Source: Darksidea phi
Lineage: Eukaryota > Ascomycota > Dothideomycetes > Pleosporales > Lentitheciaceae
Reading direction: 5' to 3'
DNA length: 41,378 nt
Assembly: GCA_030770425.1 (NCBI GenBank)
Contig: JASJFT010000309.1
Location: 1 to 41,378 of the forward strand
Positions 34,510-41,378 of the stretch are shown piece by piece (position 1 is the stretch's first letter; each line of letters opens with the position of its first letter). The position numbers and the translations under genes are program-made. A model generated the notes under the pieces. That model was not told the DNA's origin. It saw only the letters and a program-made list of their open reading frames with translations, and made no database searches.

Positions 34510-36767
34510 ATAGAATATTAGATAAAGAATATTCTTAATAGCTCACTTACCTGGCCTACTTATAATCTAGATAACTTTATTAAGACTAAACTTAATAACC
34601 CTATTATCCCTATACTATCTACTATACTAACTATAGTTTTTAGCTTTTTAACTCCTATATATAAGTAAATTATAGCTTACTTTAATATATTAAAGACTTA
34701 ATATAAAGAATAGATATAATAGATCTATAAGAGTACTAAATAATATAATAAATATATTAGACCCTAAAATAAAATAATTACTAAATAATAATTTAAGTTA
34801 GAGAAGGTAGTTCGTAACTAGAATTTAAAGGATACTAAGTTATAAAGCGTTATTTTTAAGAATATATATACTAACTATTATATATCTTTATATATAAAAG
34901 GTACTATATATAAGATATATAGTATACTTAGCTCTAATAATAAAAGTATAAGTCTAGATAATATCCGTAAGATCGTTAAGATTCTCTAGAGAATTTTATC
35001 TAATTACTACTTATTAGTCTATAAATAGACTAGTACTTTTCGAAATATAGCTATAGACCTTAGTATAGTAGATATTACTATTATACTCTATAATATTCTA
35101 TACCCCGATAGTATTCTTATATATAACGAAGATTTAGATAATCTTCTCTCTAATATTATATACTTAACTAAGCTAGATTATATAGTACCGGCTTAGATAG
35201 AGGATCGATATAATAATCTTCGCTATAGTAGAAAATAGATAGTTAATAGACTTAAATAAGCTCTAATAGAGTATAGTAAATTATAGCCTATAGACCCTAT
35301 TAAGACTTTCGCTATTAGGACTAAGAAAGAAGAAGAGGAATACGTTAATAAACGTTATACGAAGTATACTTCTACTAATACTATAGCTAATAGTATAAAT
35401 ATAACTAATAAAATAAATACTACTAAATTAACTAGTATATAGAAAAGTTAGAAGTATAACCTATACTTTTACTATAAGAAGCCCTATTATAGAGAATCTA
35501 ACTATTATTTTAAGCTATACTCTAAGAAGAAAGTAGAAATAGAGAAGAGAAGGAAGACTAAGAAGATAAAAGCTAATATTATAAAAATAATAATAGATAT
35601 AACGAATATCTATATAATAGTTAGTCGTCTATTATTACTATAATAGTAACCCTCTTCTAAGGTACTAGATATCTTATATAGTACTACCTCCTTCTATATA
35701 AACGTTTTTCTATTAATACTTTAGTATATCGCTCGGAACGTAACCTATAAATACTATTATTACTATAATACTACTACTAACTAGAGCGTTTATAATAATA
35801 AATCTAAGTTTATTATCTAGTTAGATAAACCTATATCTATAATTAAAGGTATTAATAGTATATTATAAGTCTAAGAACTAGATACTATATAATTTAATAT
35901 TACTAAGAGTAATAGTATAGTCTAGACTATAGTCTTAAATAATATAGTCTTCGAAGAAGACTTTATAATAAACGTTATCTTATAAGCTTTCTTTAAATAG
36001 AAGAACTACTTTTATAATAGTAGTACTAATATACTTATAAAGTCTAATAGCTCTAAATTTACTTATCTACCTAAGATAGATAGAATTTCTAATTTTCTAG
36101 TTATTTATAATAAAGAGAAGATCGTATATACTATTATATATATTATTCTCTATAGTAACTATTTCTCTTATATTATCTCTTATATAGTACGTCTTCTATA
36201 TAAGTAGTATATAATACTAGATTATTTAGATCTAGTAATACTAAAATATTTAGCTAAAAAGGTTAATAGTATAAAGATTTCTAATATAAAGCTATTTAAC
36301 TATAAGTTTTATAGTATAGTAAAATTATTATAAATTTTCTCTTATATACTATAAGAACGTCTCTCTTATATCCTAGATAAGATCTATATTAATATTATAG
36401 AATCTATTATACTTAAAGAATATAATAGAGAGTACTACTAGATATTTATTACTAATAGTTTTTCCTAATATTACTAAATATCTTACTTAGATTCTAGAGT
36501 CTTACTTATTAAAGAATTAATTAAGTAATACGACGTTCGAGAGATAGAAATAGATCTCTATATTAGTACTATCTACCTCGATAATACTAGAAAATTTACG
36601 AATAATTACTTTAAATAATATACTAAAAGTAAGAGTACTAAACTTAAGTATTCTCTACTATATAATATCTTAAGAAACGGTATTATAGAATATACTAATA
36701 GTATTACCTCTACTAGTATATATATAATATATATTACTACTAGTATTCTTTAGAATTTATAGCTATA
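34510..36767 (+). pseudogene. C gag-pol remnant: Gag, knuckle, integrase core
   Basis: One frame (codon starts at 1 mod 3) runs about 750 codons. Two unmutated sites near the start keep a TCA and a TGG codon (S-S-L-T-W-P-T-Y at about 34,540-34,563). A CX2CX4HX4C knuckle shows as Tyr at all Cys/His positions at 35,464-35,508 (Y-F-Y-Y-K-K-P-Y-Y-R-E-S-N-Y). The integrase core follows from about 36,300 (I-F-I-T-N-S-F-S block near 36,445, and Y-L-D-N-T-R-K-F at 36,574-36,597 with the second catalytic Asp intact). The reading ends near the third catalytic residue (N-G-I-I-E-Y, about 36,672-36,690) before A2. Protease is presumably near 35,660-35,720. Confidence 0.75.
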
Positions 36768-37231
36768 TATTACGAATTAAATATATACTATAGAATAGTA
36801 GTAAGAAGAGCTATCTAAGATTAAACCTATTACTAGCTCTAATATAAAATACGACGATTATAACTATAGTATAAATAATAATTAGTATAAATAACTATAC
36901 TAGAAAGTTATATAATAGATTTATATCTTAATAAGAATAGATCTAAAGGTTACGTAATAGCTTAGTAGATCTATTAGAATAGAGCTATAGAGCTATAGCT
37001 TAGTAGATCTATAGGTATAGAGCTATAGATCTAAGAAAACTAAATTAATATATAATAACTATAAATCTTCTAAATAGTTTTTCTTCCTTATAGTTAATTT
37101 AAATCTAGATTAATCTTATTTATTAATATAATTAAACTATTATCTACTTATTTTCTTTTCTTCTTTCCTATCTTAAGTATAAAACCCTAAACGAGGCTAA
37201 ATAATCTATTAGGTCTAGACCCTATTTAATA
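36768..37231 (+). repeat. Element A2 5' LTR (464 bp)
   Basis: Same length and structure as the A1 5' LTR, including the two direct repeats 38 bp apart and the TATA-like AAGTATAAAACCC near 37,175. It starts TATTACGAATT. Confidence 0.9.
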
Positions 37232-37339
37232 CCTTAACTATTTAATAGATAGGAATAGCTAACTACGATAGTAGGAGAAGAAACCTAATAAAGTAGAGCG
37301 ACGTAGTTACTAACTTAAGACGAACCCTTAAAAGTAGAA

Positions 37340-39115
37340 AGTTATAGGGAATTTAGTTCTCTAGAAGGTAGTATAATTATAGAAAACTTTAAAAGAGTTA
37401 TTAAGAACTAGTATATATTTAAGAAATAAAAAGATATACTAGAAGTATAAATTATAATATTAATAGAAGAATTAAAGAGATATATAAGAAAGCTATTAAA
37501 GTTAAAAGAATTAGAAAAGTTCGATAGAATACGATCTAAGCTTAAGAGATTCCTAGTTAATATAATAATCTATCTCGACCTTAATAAGGTATAACTACCT
37601 AATAAAATCTTAAAAGTATTATTTATAGTAGTATAGTTTATAGGAAGAGCTATTATTTAGTTTAAAATCTATTTAAATAAAAGACTATAACTCGATAAAA
37701 CCTACTAAAGTAATAAAACTAGAGCTATTTTCTTAAGCTATAAATACTTTAAAAATAAATTATATATTATATTTAGAGATATTAACTTAGAGAGACTAGT
37801 AAAGTAAAAGATTATATATCTTAAGTAGACTAAGTCTATTATTATATATATATCTAAGTTTAAATAACTTATAACTAAGATTTAATAAAGAAAAGTAGCT
37901 CTTATATTATACTACTATAAAGAATTAAAGAATAATATTTAATATAAAATAATTTAAATAGATAGACTATAGACTATATAAGAGATAATTAAATAGACTA
38001 TTAGAATCGACGATAACCTCTATCTTTAGAATTAGAAAAAGAAAGAAAAAGTCGGATTTTATAAAAAGAAGAAAGAAGAAAAATACTATAGACTAGAGCT
38101 AATAGTCCTAGAGACTAGTCTAGAGTCTAAGAAAGAAAAATAGAATTCTAAGAAATAAGAACTTTATAAAAAGTAAGTATACTTTAAGTATAAAAAGTAA
38201 GAATATCTAATAAGAGACTATAAATTAAGTCTAAAAAAGAAAAAATCCTAATATATCTAATAGGGTAAAAGGGATAGAGTAGCTATAATATAAGAATATA
38301 ATACTATATATTAGATAACTTATATACGTAACTAGTATAAGATATACTATAAAACTAAGTTAAATACTAGTTATTAGCTATAAAAATAATAGGTAGCTAT
38401 AACTTAGGAGTCTTAAAGAAGAGTTTTATTCTTATTAGAAGTATAAAAAGAAGTATTTAAGAAAGGCTTATTTACGAAGTAGAAAGACTTTAATAATACT
38501 ATAAATATACTATTATAAATAATTAATAATAGTAATAAATTCTTAGAACTAGAAGAAGAAAATCTAGTTATAATATATAAGAATACTAGATATCTATAAA
38601 TAATTCGACTATCTAAGAAAGAAATAGGACTAGTACTAGAACTTAATATAACTTATACTTAAACCTTATAGTTTATAAAGAAAACTATAATATTTCTAAT
38701 AATATAAAAGATTTATAAGGAATAGTCTAAATCTTACCTAATATACTAACTATTTAAAGATTTTAAATAATAGGTTAAATAGAATTTTATCGTTATAGAA
38801 CTTATACCTAATTAAGAAACTTAGAAGAAAATATAGTATATTATAAAAATAGTTAATAAAGAATAACTATAGTATATAGTAATTAAAAGATAGATTCCCG
38901 TATAAATAATCTCTATAAAATATAATAATTAAAGATATAAGGTCGATCTAGAGGACGACCTATAATATAAAATAAGATACTTAGTATATTTTAAAATTAT
39001 ATAAATCTTATATATATAAAAGGAATATAAACTCTATAAGAGAATAAAGTAAAAAAATAACTACTATCTAACTATAGACTATAATAAAAGGATTATCTAA
39101 ATAGTTATACTAAGA
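37340..39115 (+). pseudogene. A2 gag remnant
   Basis: Counterpart of the A1 gag, uninterrupted into pol because G is absent. Zinc-knuckle position at 38,180-38,221 with Tyr codons at the Cys/His places, in the same frame (2 mod 3) as the RT motif at 40,271. It preserves more CG doublets than A1 in places (for example 37,519-37,540). Confidence 0.8.
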
Positions 39116-41270
39116 AATATCTATAGATAATAATAATTCGAAAACTAACGAAGAAAAGAATATATATAAATTATACTAGAATTACTTCTACTATTAAATT
39201 ATATCCTAGAAAGACTATAATATAAATATTTAGAGAATAAATATCTAAAGTATATCTAGACTAAGATTAATATAAAATATTAGCTAAAGAAGATAAGAAT
39301 CTAAGGGACTAAAAGATAGAATTATATTTACCTCTAAGGAACCTACTAAGAGAAGAGGATTACTACTTTAATTAATAGTAGGGCTACTTAAAACTTTATT
39401 AGTAAGGACTTTATCTAATAGAAGAAAATCTCTTAATAGAAGAAATAATACCCTAGTATTATATATACTATTAAAGGAGAACTCTTTAATAAATCTACGA
39501 TATATAAAACTAAAGATAAACTTAGTCTATAGGAATAGAAGAAAGAAAATAAAATACTTAATATAATTAAGATATTAGACGACTAGAATATAATCTTAGA
39601 AATACTATAGCTATAAGAGATCGATTCTTAGATTTAATAGATAAACTAATAGATATTATTTCTATAATAGAATCTAGGCGTAACTTAAGAAGAAAGTAAT
39701 AATATCCTAGAATAATATAAGAAATAGGAAGAATTATTCTAAGAATTTAAGAAAAGCTTATCCTAGTACTAGTCTTAGGACTATATAATCCTACTATAGA
39801 AAGGGAAAACTCTAGAATTCGAACTAATCTATAAGTTAACTAAGGAAGAAGAAAAGATTATAATAAAATACCTTAAAGATAACCTTATAAAAAGGTATAT
39901 TTAATATTTAAATTTATCTATAGGATATTTAGTACTCTTTATATCTAAGAAGGATACTATAGAACTATAATTATATATTAATTACTAAATACTTAATAAT
40001 ATTATAATTAAGAACTAATATCTCTTATCTCTAATATTAAAAATATAAGATTAATTATAAAAGACTAAATAATTTATATAACTAGATATTTAAAATATAT
40101 ATTACTAAATCTAAATTAAGAAAGGTAAAGAATAGAAGATAGCTTTTAAAATAAAGAAAGGACTATATAAGTATTAAATAATATCTTTTAAACTTACTAA
40201 TATCCCTATAATATTCTAGGAATAGATTAATAATATTTTATAAAACTATCTTAATTAGTTCGTAATAATATACCTTAATAATATTTTAATTTATTTCGAA
40301 ATAGAAGAAGAATATAAAGAATATATAAAAAGGGTTTATAAATACTTAAAGAAGTATAACTATACCTTTATCTATAAAAATATAAATTCTATATATAAGA
40401 AATAGAGTTTTTAGGATTTATTATTAGACTAGAAGAAATTAAAGTAGATCTATAACGAATTAAGAAGGTTAAAGAATAGCTAATACCTAAGAATCTTAAG
40501 AAGCTATAATTATTTCTAAGATTCTATAACTTTTACTAAAAACTAATACTATAATAGAGTATAATAATAGTACTACTTATATAACTTATAAGGAAAGATT
40601 AACCCTTTAAATAGAAGAAGGAATACTAATAAGCTTTTAAAAAAATTAAAGAATAGTTTATTAAGGAATCTATAATTAATATATATAATTCTAAAGAAGC
40701 TTTAATTATTAAGACGGATATATTAGACTATACGATAGGAGTAGTACTACTATAGAAAGATAATAAAGATAATCTTAAACTAGTATACTACTTCTTATAA
40801 AAGATATTACTAGCTAAACTTAACTATAATATCTATAATAAAGAATTACTAGTAATTATTAAAGTATTAAAGGAATTAGAGATCTAATTTATAAAAATCT
40901 AAATACCTTATTATAATTTATATAAATTATAAGAATCTAATAGAATTCTTAATAAATAAACCTTTAATTAGAAGATAGATATAATAGGCGTAAATACTTA
41001 TAATTTACGATATTAGAATTATATATACTAAGGGATTAGAAAATAAATAAGTAGATATACTTAGTAAAAGATCTAATTACTAAAGAATAGAAAAGTCTAG
41101 TATAGTAATTCTTAAATTATAGCTAGACGGAACGATTACTTATAACTATCCTAAGCTAGTAGGAATATAAGAAATAATACTTAAATTAGAAGAAAATAAA
41201 TAGATTTAATAAATCTATATAGTTACTATAGAAGTAATAGATAAATAAAATAAAATTTAAGAAGTAATCT
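39116..41270 (+). pseudogene. A2 pol remnant (protease, RT, RNase H), truncated
   Basis: Protease region near 39,370-39,620. RT block with Y-L-N-N-I at 40,271-40,285 (catalytic Asp-Asp to Asn-Asn). RNase H runs to about 41,080. Integrase and chromodomain are missing because the element is cut at about 41,270. The frame is continuous with gag, so the ancestral element used a single Gag-Pol ORF. Confidence 0.82.
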
Positions 41271-41378
41271 AAGGTAGGGAAGCGCCTGCGGGTGGAGCGC
41301 GCTAGGAAATCTCTTCGGATTAAGGTTTAATCGTCTAGAGGTACCTTAGGATCCTCGTAAAGAAAGAAGAAGTTCCGT
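41271..41378. other. Non-homologous GC-richer sequence beyond A2
   Basis: Composition changes abruptly to roughly 50% GC, with two TG sites at 41,287 and 41,293. No similarity to A1 remains. CA is still absent, and the final 80 bases contain no TG, so this stretch may itself have been RIPed from a GC-rich sequence. Too short to identify; no tRNA or coding motif is recognisable. Confidence 0.5.

Larger units (their letters stand above)
33924..36767 (+). mobile_element. Element C: Ty1/copia retrotransposon, 5' part only
   Basis: Begins where B2 loses similarity to B1, with TATTAG (a TG-start LTR end after RIP). It contains an LTR plus leader, Gag with CCHC knuckle, and an integrase core in one frame, and is interrupted at 36,768 by A2. 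RT, RNase H and the 3' LTR are absent from the window. The order knuckle then integrase before RT marks Ty1/copia. It is distinct from B and D in sequence. Confidence 0.75.
36768..41270 (+). mobile_element. Element A2: second chromovirus copy, truncated on the right
   Basis: Aligns with A1 from the LTR to the end of RNase H (A1 position about 23,480), lacks G, and then stops at about 41,270 where unrelated sequence begins. It is inserted in C; the last five bases before it are ctata (36,763-36,767). Nearly all differences from A1 are transitions. It lacks the 1-bp deletion present in A1 near 23,090. Confidence 0.9.

Noticed and set aside
32883..36767. B2 and C as one continuous copia element
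   Set aside because: B2 follows B1 closely up to about 33,920 and then loses all similarity. The downstream part has its own leader and a different Gag and knuckle, so C is a separate insertion.
1..41378. AT-rich mitochondrial or bacterial endosymbiont DNA
   Set aside because: Selective loss of CpA/TpG with CpG retained, and LTR retrotransposons with copia and gypsy Pol plus a Fot1/pogo transposon, fit fungal nuclear RIP. No mitochondrial genes or long ORFs are present.
41271..41378. Ribosomal RNA or tRNA gene at the right edge
   Set aside because: The GC-richer sequence prompted the idea, but I could not match it to any conserved rRNA segment or a tRNA cloverleaf.

Overview
This 41.4-kb window is almost certainly nuclear DNA of a filamentous ascomycete (Pezizomycotina). 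It is a nested stack of dead transposable elements that repeat-induced point mutation (RIP) has driven to exhaustion. The dinucleotides CpA and TpG, the RIP substrate on the two strands, are nearly absent: by eye I find only about 21 sites before position 41,275, while CpG, CpC and CpT remain common. ATG, TGA, TGG, and the Cys, His and Gln codons have therefore almost vanished. No normal gene is left, and every coding region listed is a pseudogene recognised through its RIP-altered protein motifs (Cys, His and Arg to Tyr or related codons, Gln and Trp to stop, Asp to Asn).

Layout. (1) 1-787 and 8455-about 10,250: copy 1 of an unclassified repeat family, here called E, split by D. (2) 788-8449: D, a Ty1/copia element with 284/285-bp LTRs. 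(3) About 10,250-16,380: RIPed DNA of unknown origin with a five-copy 111-bp tandem repeat and a coiled-coil-like frame. (4) E copy 2, in three pieces (about 16,380-17,124, 25,988-26,657 and 32,362-32,882). It is split first by A1 (17,125-25,987), a Ty3/gypsy chromovirus that itself contains G (19,467-21,319), a Fot1/pogo transposon. It is split again by B1 (26,658-32,361, minus strand), a Ty1/copia element with 241-bp LTRs. (5) B2 (32,883-33,923), a second B copy on the plus strand, cut by C (33,924-36,767), another copia element, which is cut by A2 (36,768-about 41,270), a second copy of A. (6) At about 41,271 the sequence switches to a non-homologous stretch of roughly 50% GC.

Target-site duplications support the order of insertion: ctaat/ttaat for D, atagg/ataga for A1, ctagc/ctagc for B1 and TA for G. 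A2 supplies the empty site for G. Copies of the same element differ almost only by transitions, many of them paired CG-to-TA changes, so RIP continued into CpG and CpT contexts after CpA had run out. The arrangement is what one expects of an AT-rich heterochromatic block such as a centromere flank, subtelomere or AT isochore. No live gene, tRNA, rRNA or CRISPR array is visible.
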